DNA of 12,223 bases from Arenicella sp. (GCA_023299895.1 JALZWI010000147.1:1-12223); one strand, 5' to 3'; positions 1 through 6,593 are shown, counted from the first letter of the stretch. A program made the numbers and translations. Notes: generated by a model from the letters alone, not told the origin.

Positions 1-78
1 TGGCGGAATTGGTAGACGCGCCGGATTCAAAATCCGGTTCCTTCGGGAGTGTCGGTTCGATTCCGACTCTCGGTACCA
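1..78 (+). tRNA. tRNA-Leu (anticodon CAA), 5' end cut by the window
   Basis: The window opens at the T that normally follows the seven-base 5' acceptor strand, so those seven bases are missing. The anticodon stem is 21-25 with 33-37, and the seven-base loop 26-32 carries CAA at 28-30, which reads UUG leucine codons. A long variable arm (about 38-50) fits a class II tRNA-Leu. The T arm is 51-67 (stem GTCGG/CCGAC with a TTCGATT loop). The 3' acceptor strand is 68-74, the discriminator A is 75, and CCA is encoded at 76-78. The missing 5' strand should read close to ACCGAGA. The layout matches E. coli leuX-type tRNAs as I recall them. Confidence 0.96.
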
Positions 79-92
79 TTGGAGATAAAGAT

Positions 93-127
93 AGCCCCCT
101 TTCTTATTATGAGAACGGGGCTTTTTT
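93..127 (+). terminator. Rho-independent terminator of the tRNA-Leu gene
   Basis: AGCCCC (93-98) pairs with GGGGCT (117-122) around an AT-rich loop, and the stem runs straight into six T residues (122-127). It begins 15 bp after the encoded CCA and so ends the tRNA transcript. Confidence 0.85.
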
Positions 128-164
128 GTGGCTAAAGGCTTTTTTATGGCTAAAGGCTTTTTTG
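119..164 (+). repeat. 18-bp tandem repeat extending the terminator tail
   Basis: The 9-mer GGCTTTTTT occurs at 119, 137 and 155, exactly 18 bp apart. The unit is GGCTTTTTTGTGGCTAAA at 119-136 and GGCTTTTTTATGGCTAAA at 137-154 (one difference), followed by a partial third copy at 155-164. The first copy includes the right arm and T-run of the terminator, so the array looks like local duplication of the terminator 3' end. It is non-coding. Confidence 0.85.
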
Positions 165-355
165 CCTACATGGACTAGTTATCCCTTGAGGTTATGTAGG
201 TACATAGCGATAGCTTGTGTCTTTAGTGGAGCTACTATTAATTTCTTGCTATTCGCAATACGACTGAACCCCTTTGAATTTTTCTTTGCACTCAACAGAA
301 CTAAAAAATTAATATCAGTTACAATCAGCGGCATAACTCCCAGACCGACACAGCC

Positions 356-389
356 ATGAGCAATAGTAAGAAATGAGCAACAGCAATTT
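356..389 (+). promoter_or_regulatory. Duplicated start region of dbpA with a six-codon leader ORF
   Basis: An ATG at 356 opens a six-codon frame (MSNSKK) whose TGA stop at 374-376 overlaps the dbpA start in an ATGA arrangement. The 17 bases at 356-372 resemble the first 17 bases of dbpA (373-389): both begin ATGAGCAA and match at about 12 of 17 positions. This could be translational coupling or simply a decayed duplication of the start. The dbpA start itself has only a weak AAGAA-like ribosome binding site. No convincing promoter was seen in 165-355, only a poor TTGCAC/TAATAT pair near 286-315. Confidence 0.4.
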
Positions 390-1755
390 TTCATCTCTCA
401 ATCTCGAGTCGTCGATGTTGTCTAACATTGAGTCATTAGGCTTTAAATCGATGACGGCAATACAAGCGCAAAGCTTGCCGCCGATTTTGGCTGGTAAAGA
501 TGTGATTGCTCAAGGACAAACTGGCTCAGGTAAAACGGTTGCCTTTGGGTTGGGTTTATTAGCCACGATTGATGTTAGTGTGTTTAAAACACAGGGACTG
601 GTATTGTGCCCCACCCGTGAATTAGCCGAGCAAGTGTCAACGGAGATACGGCGTTTAGCGCGCAGCATACCCAATGTAAAAATCATGACACTGTATGGCG
701 GCACGCCATTAAAATCTCAAGCTAATTCGCTGGAAAAAGGTGTACACATTGTGGTTGGTACGCCGGGGCGTATTGAGGATCATATTAATAAAAATACGCT
801 GGATCTCAGCAACATGAAAACCTTTGTGCTTGATGAAGCTGACCGCATGTTAGATATGGGCTTTCAAAAGACCATTAATAGCATTATCGAGCAAGTACCA
901 GTTAATCGCCAAACCTTGTTGTTCAGTGCAACCTTTCCTGACTCAATTAAAGTGATAGCGCAAAAAATAATGTGCTCACCAGTAACGACTTCAGTCGCGC
1001 CAACACAAGATACGGTGCGGGTTGATCATAATTTCTATTTAGTCGAAAACGACAAGCATCGAATGACAGCGCTACAATTATTGTTACTAGACCAAAAATA
1101 TACATCCGCTGCGGTCTTTTGTAATACTCGCCAAGATACCCAAATTGTCGCGGGTGGTTTAAAGAGTACTGGTTTTAGTGCTGCCGCCTTACACGGTGAG
1201 ATGGAACAAAAAGATCGTGATCAAACCTTGATTCGATTCACCAATAACAGTATCACTGTATTGGTCGCAACCGATGTTGCTGCACGTGGTTTGGATATCG
1301 CTTCTTTGGATTTGGTGATTAATTATCATCTGCCACGCGAGATGGATGTATATACCCATCGGATCGGCCGAACTGGACGAGCGGGAGCTAAAGGGGTTGC
1401 TTGCTCTTTGTTTAATGACAATGAGCAGTTTAGATTAGATCAACTGGCCAAACATTTAGAACGCCAACTAACACCTAGCGAACTGCCTCCTCAAGTGTTA
1501 ATCGACCAAGCCCCAGCTCGACCTCAAATGTCAACGCTGCGAATTGAAGGTGGCAAAAAACAAAAACTGCGCCCTGGTGATATTGTCGGCGCGCTCACTA
1601 ATGGTGGCGAGATCAACGGCGATCAAATTGGCAAAATTCAGGTATTCGACAACTGGGCTTATATTGCGATTAAGCGTGAGCTTGGCAAAACGGCCTTACA
1701 AAAACTCAGTACTGGCAAATTAAAAGGTAAATCGTTTCGTGCGCGACTAATCTAG
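373..1755 (+). CDS. dbpA: ATP-dependent RNA helicase DbpA
   Basis: DEAD-box helicase of 460 residues. In E. coli, DbpA is activated by hairpin 92 of 23S rRNA and remodels RNA during late 50S subunit assembly. Visible motifs are the Q motif (about 23-39), Walker A GQTGSGKT (48-55), PTRELA (80-85), TPGR (130-133), DEAD (154-157), SAT (185-187), ATDVAARGLDI (299-309) and [10 protein letters not shown] (329-338). The C-terminal domain (about 385-460) carries the DbpA signature, with GGKKQKLRPGDIVGALT near 393-409 and a KGKSFRARL ending. This is the RNA-binding domain that separates DbpA from RhlE, SrmB and DeaD. Length matches the family. It follows the tRNA-Leu on the same strand but is cut off from it by a terminator, so it needs its own promoter. 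No clear terminator follows. Confidence 0.96.
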   Translation: MSNSNFSSLNLESSMLSNIESLGFKSMTAIQAQSLPPILAGKDVIAQGQTGSGKTVAFGLGLLATIDVSVFKTQGLVLCPTRELAEQVSTEIRRLARSIPNVKIMTLYGGTPLKSQANSLEKGVHIVVGTPGRIEDHINKNTLDLSNMKTFVLDEADRMLDMGFQKTINSIIEQVPVNRQTLLFSATFPDSIKVIAQKIMCSPVTTSVAPTQDTVRVDHNFYLVENDKHRMTALQLLLLDQKYTSAAVFCNTRQDTQIVAGGLKSTGFSAAALHGEMEQKDRDQTLIRFTNNSITVLVATDVAARGLDIASLDLVINYHLPREMDVYTHRIGRTGRAGAKGVACSLFNDNEQFRLDQLAKHLERQLTPSELPPQVLIDQAPARPQMSTLRIEGGKKQKLRPGDIVGALTNGGEINGDQIGKIQVFDNWAYIAIKRELGKTALQKLSTGKLKGKSFRARLI

Positions 1756-1859
1756 AGTCAAATCTATTTTCTAGCTTGCTGTAGTAAGTTATATGGCCAG
1801 TTTTTCTCGATTATACGGTCATAATTAACCAGTTAAACAAGACAAAGAATACATCTCAC

Positions 1860-1925
1860 CTACTCTGCGATGCTATTGCTATTCCAATGCTCAGCAATTT
1901 TAGTATCGGTCATACGAAACACACT
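1860..1925 (-). pseudogene. Possible C-terminal remnant of a SnoaL/NTF2-like protein
   Basis: Read on the minus strand, the last roughly 20 codons before a TAG at 1860-1862 give VFRMTDTKIAEHWNSNSIAE. This resembles the closing strand of SnoaL-like (NTF2-fold) proteins, which typically end in a pattern like FR-xxx-GKI-x-EHWD. Upstream the frame is closed within about 20 codons by stops, and no earlier part of such a domain is present. It would therefore be only the tail of a lost gene. The match is short and judged by eye. It directly abuts the ABC exporter remnant, suggesting a deletion junction near 1921-1930. Confidence 0.3.
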
Positions 1926-2100
1926 AAGGTGTAATATTCGAAATAATTGTCGCTGTAATCACTAAGCAAAGTAACAAAAAACGAAACGCTTTGGTGTCAT
2001 ACCAAATAAATTTCGACAGCGATTCCGGCGGCTGTACGACCTTTTCATCTAGGAAAGCCGGCACTGCGTTTTCAAATAACTTAAACTTTATTTTTCTCAT
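1924..2100 (-). pseudogene. Truncated N-terminus of an ABC exporter (permease/ATPase type)
   Basis: A 58-codon minus-strand frame runs from ATG (2098-2100) to TAG (1924-1926). It encodes a start MRKIKFKLFENAV, a middle stretch VVQPPESLSKFIWYDTK, and the beginning of a membrane segment FRFLLLCLVITATII. The pattern of FE-x-x-V-x-x-F, then QPP-x-x-L, then F-x-W-Y and a first transmembrane helix is what I recall from N-termini of bacterial MsbA-like ABC exporters of about 600 residues. Nothing of the remaining transmembrane or nucleotide-binding domain follows. The simplest reading is a gene reduced to its first tenth. It could instead be a small single-pass membrane protein, but its resemblance to a longer family argues against that. 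Confidence 0.5.
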
Positions 2101-2152
2101 CCTGTTTATAGAACTACTTTAGCTCGATATATAAATAAGATTAAATTTCTTT

Positions 2153-2936
2153 ATGTATCACTGGAATTACCATCCATCCTCGGCAACGACAAATACCAAG
2201 ACAATTACATCACGCTCAGCTAACATTAAACGTAAGATGAACTCTACCAAACCCCATAGAGCGCTCACTCAAATAGTCATGCATAAGGAATCAAAAGGTC
2301 TTGATCAGGGTTTTGACAGCACTAACGATTTATTTAGCAAGATCGCTGCTGATATCAATAGCAAAGGATTCAGCATTAACCCTTCGGCACTGTCATTGGC
2401 CCTCAGCAATCAATTGGTGGAACATTTAAATTCAATTGAAGCAACAAAGTTTGGCCCATCTAGGATTGATAGAGGTCACAATCATATGCGTAACAACTTT
2501 GTTCGAGCAGGTAAAATACTTTGAATCATCAACTGGTAAAGCGTGGTTAGATTGGGCCGAAAAACTACAAAGATACTTAAATCAAAAATTATTTCTTGGC
2601 CTATTTTCTTTTGAACGTCACTTTACTCACTATGAAGTTGGCGGTTTCTATAAACGTCATCTTGATGCACTTAAGGGCGAAGCAAATCGCGTTCTCTCGC
2701 TGGTGGTGTATTTAAATCCCGATTGGACAACAGAAAATGCGGACGAATTAATAATCTATACAAGCCAGCAAGATCGTGAGGGGATTGAAGTGACCGCAAA
2801 TTATGGCAATGTGGTGATATTTCTGAGTGAGGATTTTCCACATGAAGTCCTAAAGACTAACCGGGATCGATATTCAATTGCAGGTTGGTTTCGAGTCAAC
2901 ACATCAACGGTTGATCGAGTCGATCCGCCTTTATAA
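2153..2936 (+). pseudogene. 2OG-Fe(II) oxygenase (prolyl-4-hydroxylase/EGL-9 type), split by a +1 frameshift
   Basis: Two frames together make one protein. Frame one (2153-2524; later starts at 2237 and 2279 are equally possible) supplies the N-terminal half, including FSKIAADINSKGFSINPSAL and RNNFVRAGKIL. Frame two picks up at 2523 and runs to 2936 with KAWLDW, LFLGLFSFERHF, FYKRHLDALKG, NRVLSLVVYLNPDW and FPHEVLKTNRDRYSIAGWFR. The iron-binding triad is visible: HLD (His codon at 2658) and the distal His of FPHEV. The RDRYS arginine is the likely 2-oxoglutarate contact. This family hydroxylates prolines; the Pseudomonas member PPHD acts on EF-Tu. The frames join exactly at CTT TGA (2519-2524), so a +1 slip restores reading. 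The usual GGEL motif reads ADEL here. It could be a decaying gene, a recoded gene, or a sequencing error. Confidence 0.72.
2508..2525 (+). promoter_or_regulatory. CTT TGA +1 frameshift junction inside the oxygenase gene
   Basis: The upstream frame ends GGT AAA ATA CTT TGA (CTT 2519-2521, TGA 2522-2524). Slipping one base forward on CTT to TTT makes the next codon GAA (2523-2525), and the downstream oxygenase frame is then open. CTT TGA is the shift site of E. coli prfB (release factor 2). The prfB site also has a strong internal Shine-Dalgarno three bases before CTT and a C after TGA. Here there is only a weak CAGG (2508-2511) seven bases away, and A follows TGA. Programmed shifting is therefore possible but not favoured. 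Confidence 0.3.
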
Positions 2937-2973
2937 GCTTAACTAAGTAAACACTTTCTTGAATGGCACTAAG

Positions 2974-3657
2974 TTAGGCTAATTCGGCATCCAAGGCTGC
3001 CACCAGCGCATCATTCAAACCCAATCCAGTGACTAAGTCTTTTAGGTAGGTCTGCTCTAAGTCAGAAGAATCATCATCAATAAACATTCGCGTTGCTATA
3101 TATACCTCGCTGGCAACTGCATCATCACTCACGCGACTACTTAACATAGAGGCACTCAGAGGTTGATCAACAATCTCTGAGACTTGGCTAAACAAGCTCT
3201 TTGAAAGCTTCATATCTAAAATTTCGCGTTTCAACAGAGCCGACTCTTCGTCGTCCAGCTTACCATCGGCATTCGCCGCTGAAATCATTGCAGAAATCAG
3301 TAAAAATGCCCTGTCTTGGGTCTGATCGCCTTCAAGTTCATGCAGATGAATTACATTGTCATTATTGCGCCAATGCTTATAACCTTTGTAAGCTGCCGTT
3401 CCTAATGCGGCAATGCTTCCAATTTTAATCGCTTTAGTAGTTAAAGAGCGCCCTCCTTTAGTACCTAATAGACCAACTAAAACGGCGGTGGCCATCGCTC
3501 CTTTTTTTAAACCATCTAATTTTTGTTGGCGCTCACCACCACTCTCTGGAATGCTCAATACATCCTCAGCATAATTCTTGCCTTTTTCGGCAATATCTTT
3601 GCTCGCAGTCAACATTTTTTCGAGTAGTTCTTGCGAGTTAAATTCATTACTTAGCAT
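2974..3657 (-). CDS. DUF533 family protein, YebE-like
   Basis: A 227-residue protein of the DUF533 family, whose E. coli member YebE is an inner-membrane protein of unknown function in the Cpx envelope-stress regulon. The N-terminal 50 residues are helical and charged. Residues about 53-93 form the family's Gly/Ala-rich hydrophobic segment with GLLGTKGGRSLTTKAIKIG and AALGTAAYKGYKHW. Residues about 115-225 form an acidic helical TerB-like domain, including SAANADGKLDDEESALL, a stretch that resembles a metal-binding loop. Length matches YebE (about 220). It converges on the oxygenase gene with a 37-bp gap. The leader has only a weak GAG ribosome site. Molecular function is unknown. Confidence 0.85.
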   Translation of the reverse strand: MLSNEFNSQELLEKMLTASKDIAEKGKNYAEDVLSIPESGGERQQKLDGLKKGAMATAVLVGLLGTKGGRSLTTKAIKIGSIAALGTAAYKGYKHWRNNDNVIHLHELEGDQTQDRAFLLISAMISAANADGKLDDEESALLKREILDMKLSKSLFSQVSEIVDQPLSASMLSSRVSDDAVASEVYIATRMFIDDDSSDLEQTYLKDLVTGLGLNDALVAALDAELA

Positions 3658-4100
3658 TGTCTAGTCTCATTTACTTATTAATCGTGTGGTTTATCTTATC
3701 TCAAATATAGATAGTCAGGTTGTAGTTATAGTCATTCTTTATAAATACTGCTGACGCTCTTCCTTACTAAACTAGACAAAAACACCTAAAAGACAAATGA
3801 TCACCATCTAGCGAAAACATAATAAACAGTTACCTTTAGACTGGTGATGACAATTTGCGTCTAGTTGGGTAAAAAGCTCGTTTCGATAACTTTATTGCGT
3901 GAAATATTATTTTCCAAGTGACAATTTATGTTTTTTCACTCCCGAAAAATGCCACACAACCTTGCTTAAGCCGCATTCTAGTTACCTTTGCCGTTATAAG
4001 CTTATTGACAAATTATGTCTTATTGCGTAGCTAAATTACTCTCGCTATATTCATTCCATAAATAAAACTAATCAAAGCTATCTTAACTGGAGCAATCATA
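3658..4100. other. Divergent intergenic region between the DUF533 and coiled-coil genes
   Basis: There are 443 bp with no convincing gene or gene remnant on either strand. It must hold the promoters for both flanking genes, which point away from each other. A perfect -35 hexamer TTGACA lies at 4005-4010 on the plus strand, but the expected -10 position (about 4028) reads TAGCTA, a poor match. The ribosome site of the plus-strand gene is clear: GGAG at 4089-4092, eight bases before ATG. I saw no operator-like palindrome of note. Confidence 0.5.
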
Positions 4101-4601
4101 ATGTTTTTTGACAATATTATTAGAAAACCGAATTGGCCTGAGCTAGAACTAGCTTATAAACAGCTTAGTGAAATGTATAAGGACTTATACCAAGAGAAGC
4201 AAGAAAAAATTGAGGCTCAAGAACAAGAGCTTGATAAGCTTTCTAATAAAGTTCGACATTGGATGCGTAGATACCACCAGTTAAATTTATCAGTCTCAGA
4301 GGATACAGTCGAAAAGACAGATTTGGAGACTCAAGAACAAGACTATGTAAATGACTTACAAGAGATGGTCGCAGAACTGAGTCAAAAAAATCATGAGTTA
4401 GAACAGCGTCTGACCGCACAAAAAATTGCCACCGCAGCCAGTGCAAGACAGTTCAGTGAGAAAAGTAATGTAGTCGACATTACTCAGTCAGAACAGCAAG
4501 AAAAGACTAGCAAGAAAGAAACAACGAAAGACCTTGAACTTGAATTTTCACCCAAGTTTCAAGCTTTATTGGAAAGACACGCGAACGAATGTAAAGGGTA
4601 A
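4101..4601 (+). CDS. Coiled-coil protein of unknown function
   Basis: A 166-residue, highly charged, Gln/Glu/Lys-rich protein that I do not recognise. Two stretches look like coiled coil: about 15-60, rich in E, Q and K around QEKQEKIEAQEQELDKL, and about 78-112 around DLQEMVAELSQKNHELEQRL. Between and after them lie a basic patch (VRHWMRRYHQ, 51-60) and a polar, probably disordered linker (about 112-150). The C-terminus ends in a short amphipathic segment, FSPKFQALLERHANE. There is no signal peptide or membrane segment, so it is probably cytoplasmic. The start is well supported by GGAG at eight bases. It is a single-gene unit closed by the strong terminator at 4643. Structural or scaffold roles are conceivable, but nothing in the sequence decides it. 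Confidence 0.8.
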   Translation: MFFDNIIRKPNWPELELAYKQLSEMYKDLYQEKQEKIEAQEQELDKLSNKVRHWMRRYHQLNLSVSEDTVEKTDLETQEQDYVNDLQEMVAELSQKNHELEQRLTAQKIATAASARQFSEKSNVVDITQSEQQEKTSKKETTKDLELEFSPKFQALLERHANECKG

Positions 4602-4642
4602 ATCACCAAGAATCAATTGTAGGTATGAGAAAGGGGGATGTA

Positions 4643-4686
4643 TAAATAAAGGCTCTGCTTCATTTGAAGCAGAGCCTTTATTTATT
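4643..4686. terminator. Bidirectional terminator with a 19-bp perfect stem
   Basis: Bases 4643-4661 pair perfectly with 4666-4684 around the four-base loop ATTT. The core is GGCTCTGCTTC/GAAGCAGAGCC, flanked by an A-rich left side and a T-rich right side, so it can work in both directions. It separates the convergent coiled-coil gene (+) and DoxX-like gene (-). Confidence 0.9.
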
Positions 4687-4718
4687 CTGAGTTGATTTAA
4701 CACTAGTTCAAAGTAAAA

Positions 4719-5132
4719 TTATTTTCCGCGCTTATGATCTAGCGATATCGTGTCATCACTTTTATAAGACATTAAAACCAAACTGGCAAAAAACAAAGTA
4801 GTTGAAGGGAACCACGTGATGTGTGCTCGATCAGCCCAATATAAACCAAAAGGATCAAGAATATACTTAATAATCAAGATTAAGCCTAAGAAATAAACCG
4901 CAGCCTGTGCTTTGTAAGAAATATTGCGGAACAAGCCCAGCATCACCAGTGCTCCAACAACTACCTGCACTAGCCCCATAGCCAAAACCACCATATCACC
5001 TGAAATCAAACCACCATAGTAACGATTGGTTCGCTCTACCGCATCACCGGTATTAATCAATTTGGGGGCTCCCCAAATTATCATATAGAGTCCAGTAGAT
5101 AGTCTAAGTAATAGAAGATTAATTGCTTTCAT
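4719..5132 (-). CDS. DoxX-like membrane protein
   Basis: A 137-residue integral membrane protein with four predicted segments at about 4-24, 46-67, 75-92 and 107-123. The N-terminal LLLLRLSTGLYMIIWGAPKL, with a small-residue and Trp-Gly pattern followed by a Lys at the end of helix 1, and the helix-2 GLVQVVVGALVMLGLF are typical of the DoxX/DoxD-like (DUF417/SURF4) superfamily. Members include quinone-linked thiosulfate oxidation subunits and many uncharacterised proteins, so no reaction can be assigned. The ribosome site is good (AAGAGGT, 5138-5144). It lies 106 bp downstream of the small lipoprotein gene on the same strand. That gap holds a GCCAC/GTGGC hairpin (5191-5208) without a T-run, so the two may or may not be cotranscribed. 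Confidence 0.75.
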   Translation of the reverse strand: MKAINLLLLRLSTGLYMIIWGAPKLINTGDAVERTNRYYGGLISGDMVVLAMGLVQVVVGALVMLGLFRNISYKAQAAVYFLGLILIIKYILDPFGLYWADRAHITWFPSTTLFFASLVLMSYKSDDTISLDHKRGK

Positions 5133-5238
5133 TGTTTACCTCTTTGAGTTTTTTATATTATTTAGTTAATTTAAATTTTAGTTATTGAGGGCCACCGTGC
5201 TCAGTGGCTGCAGGGCTTTAAGCAACATCACGGAATTT

Positions 5239-5538
5239 TTACGTATAGCCTTCTACTGCTGCTTTAATGGGATCATTATCGTTAAAATCTCCTTGTACAC
5301 CCCATGCTAAAGCTTTATCACAATCAACATTTCGATTCAGTCCACTCACTTTAAATTCTTCTGTGAGCACTGCCTCTGCATCACCGCAGATCTGATTGCT
5401 ATCAATGCCTATCGCTATGACTAAACTTTCATTTTTTGCATTTGAAGTTTGGTCAGTTGAAGTGGCGCTGCTACAACAACCCACTATGAGCGTTGCAGAC
5501 AGAGCGATTGCTAGTAATTGTATTGTTTTTATATTTAT
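5239..5538 (-). CDS. Small lipoprotein of unknown function, apparent ATA start
   Basis: The frame ending at TAA 5239-5241 encodes a plausible lipoprotein only if read from upstream of any standard start. From ATA at 5536-5538 it gives NIKTIQLLAIALSATLIVGC, a textbook signal with charged start, hydrophobic core and lipobox IVGC (Cys 21), then CSSATSTDQ. A second ATA at 5530-5532 would also work and is better spaced from AGGG in the leader. The only standard start in the frame, GTG at 5482-5484, begins two codons before the lipobox Cys, discards the signal and has no ribosome site. The same frame is closed by two TAA codons a few codons above the ATAs. The mature part is about 79 residues, acidic, with two further Cys (IC-GDAEAV and DCDKAL) that could form a disulfide. 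I do not recognise the family. It may be a gene that lost its ATG. Confidence 0.6.
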   Translation of the reverse strand: MNIKTIQLLAIALSATLIVGCCSSATSTDQTSNAKNESLVIAIGIDSNQICGDAEAVLTEEFKVSGLNRNVDCDKALAWGVQGDFNDNDPIKAAVEGYT

Positions 5539-5642
5539 GCGCCCTACTGGATTAACTTATTGTTATTTATACTTAAAATGACGCCTCATTTATAGATATA
5601 TATTACTACATACAAATCGGTTTTTATATCATCATTTTTGCA

Positions 5643-5651
5643 TGGTAGAAT
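5643..5651 (+). promoter_or_regulatory. Likely extended -10 of the sodB promoter
   Basis: TGGTAGAAT matches an extended -10 (TGn plus TAGAAT, five of six). Seventeen bases upstream, 5623-5628 reads TTTATA, a fair -35. Transcription would begin near 5658 and leave a leader of about 50 bases ending in CAGGAG (5695-5700), seven bases before the sodB ATG. No Fur box was recognised. Confidence 0.45.
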
Positions 5652-5707
5652 GACATCGTTTTTAATAGTCATATTACATATTTTTCAATTTATTCAGGAG
5701 TTTTTAC

Positions 5708-6289
5708 ATGTCGTTCGAATTACCCCCTCTTCCTTATAGCCGTGATGCCTTAGCGCCTTATATTTCTGAAGAAACATTAAATTTTCACTATGGCAAACAT
5801 CACCAAGCTTACGTTACCAACTTAAATAAACTCATTGAAGGCACTGATAATGCTGATCAATCACTAGAAGAGGTTATACGCAGCTCTGATGGTGGTTTGT
5901 TTAACAATGCCGCTCAAGTATGGAATCATACTTTCTATTGGAATAGCTTAGCGCCAAATGCAGGTGGTGCTCCATCTGGCGCTTTGGCCGACGCAATTAA
6001 TACAGCTTTTGGCTCTTATGATGATTTCAAAGCGAAGTTTACTGCTAGTGCTGCTGGTAATTTTGGCTCTGGTTGGACTTGGTTAGTTAAAAATGCAGCT
6101 GGTGAACTAGAAATCGTTAATACAAGTAATGCCGGCACTGTAATCACTGATGAAAGCCTTACACCATTGGTGACTTGTGATGTTTGGGAGCATGCATACT
6201 ACGTTGACTACCGTAATTCTCGCCCAGAGTACTTGAAAAACTTCTGGAAAATTGTCAACTGGGATTTTGCAGCGGCAAACTTCAGTTAA
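5708..6289 (+). CDS. sodB: Superoxide dismutase, iron type (SodB)
   Basis: Cytoplasmic enzyme converting superoxide to hydrogen peroxide and oxygen, normally a dimer. The 193 residues match the family's usual length. The metal ligands are all present: His27 (FHYGKHH), His74 (VWNHTFYW), Asp158 and His162 in the signature DVWEHAYYVDYRN. The N-terminal helical hairpin is about 1-85 and the alpha/beta domain about 90-193. Gln70 in AAQVWNH is the position that marks iron rather than manganese forms; the assignment rests on this and overall similarity. The start is secure: CAGGAG at seven bases and the classic MSFELPPLPY opening. It is monocistronic, flanked by a promoter and a hairpin terminator. 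In enterics sodB is controlled by Fur through the RyhB small RNA; I cannot see evidence for that here. Confidence 0.97.
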   Translation: MSFELPPLPYSRDALAPYISEETLNFHYGKHHQAYVTNLNKLIEGTDNADQSLEEVIRSSDGGLFNNAAQVWNHTFYWNSLAPNAGGAPSGALADAINTAFGSYDDFKAKFTASAAGNFGSGWTWLVKNAAGELEIVNTSNAGTVITDESLTPLVTCDVWEHAYYVDYRNSRPEYLKNFWKIVNWDFAAANFS

Positions 6290-6303
6290 TTTCTAGAAAA
6301 CCA

Positions 6304-6342
6304 TAATCTGGTGGTGTGCTTACACAAGTCACTGCCAGATTA
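6304..6342. terminator. Probable sodB terminator hairpin
   Basis: TAATCTGG (6304-6311) pairs with CCAGATTA (6335-6342), and inside it GTGT (6314-6317) pairs with ACAC (6322-6325) around GCTT. Only a short T-containing tail follows, so termination strength is uncertain. It lies between the convergent ends of sodB and the 79-residue gene and may serve both. Confidence 0.5.
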
Positions 6343-6353
6343 ATTTAGTGACC

Positions 6354-6593
6354 TTATTTATCACCGTGGAAACTTAACAGAATTTGGATATCTGCCCTTT
6401 TTAAATTTTTCACAAGCTCATATTTTTCATGACTTAAGCTACCTGATACATGCATGTACTTTTTAATCTCTGCTGCTACTTCAACCGTTGAAAGATAATA
6501 AAAAGATGGGTGAGAGTCATTTAAAATCGCAATTACCTCATCCAGAATTTTTTTCTGTTGAGTATTAATTAAATCTTTACGTTTTTCTTCCAT
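6354..6593 (-). CDS. Small hypothetical protein
   Basis: A 79-residue charged protein that I do not recognise. It begins MEEKRKDLINTQQKK and looks mainly helical, with a middle stretch DSHPSFYYLSTVEVAAEIKKY and a C-terminal LKRADIQILLSFHGDK. There is no signal peptide, membrane segment, Cys or recognised motif, so it is likely cytoplasmic. Coding status is supported by charge-rich, non-repetitive composition and by placement between two hairpins. The ribosome site is weak (AAAGA before the ATG), and a second ATG lies four bases upstream in another frame. It converges on sodB with a 64-bp gap. Confidence 0.6.
   Translation of the reverse strand: MEEKRKDLINTQQKKILDEVIAILNDSHPSFYYLSTVEVAAEIKKYMHVSGSLSHEKYELVKNLKRADIQILLSFHGDK

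Noticed and set aside
1..164. tRNA-Leu as the attachment site of an integrated element
   Set aside because: No integrase, no repeated tRNA 3' end downstream, and dbpA, a core gene, follows directly.
9..359. Plus-strand open frame of 116 codons over the tRNA and its terminator
   Set aside because: It runs through tRNA-Leu, the hairpin and the 18-bp repeats (giving repeated LWLKAF) and shows no protein-like composition; the RNA gene explains the sequence.
1810..1815. Perfect TATAAT on the minus strand after dbpA
   Set aside because: No acceptable -35 at 16-18 bp and no gene downstream in that direction; expected by chance in AT-rich DNA.
4005..4033. Perfect TTGACA as promoter of the coiled-coil gene
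   Set aside because: At the right spacing the -10 reads TAGCTA, so I did not list it as a separate promoter; it is only mentioned with the intergenic region.
5191..5208. GCCAC/GTGGC hairpin between the small lipoprotein gene and the DoxX-like gene as a terminator
   Set aside because: The stem is five base pairs and no T-run follows on the minus strand.
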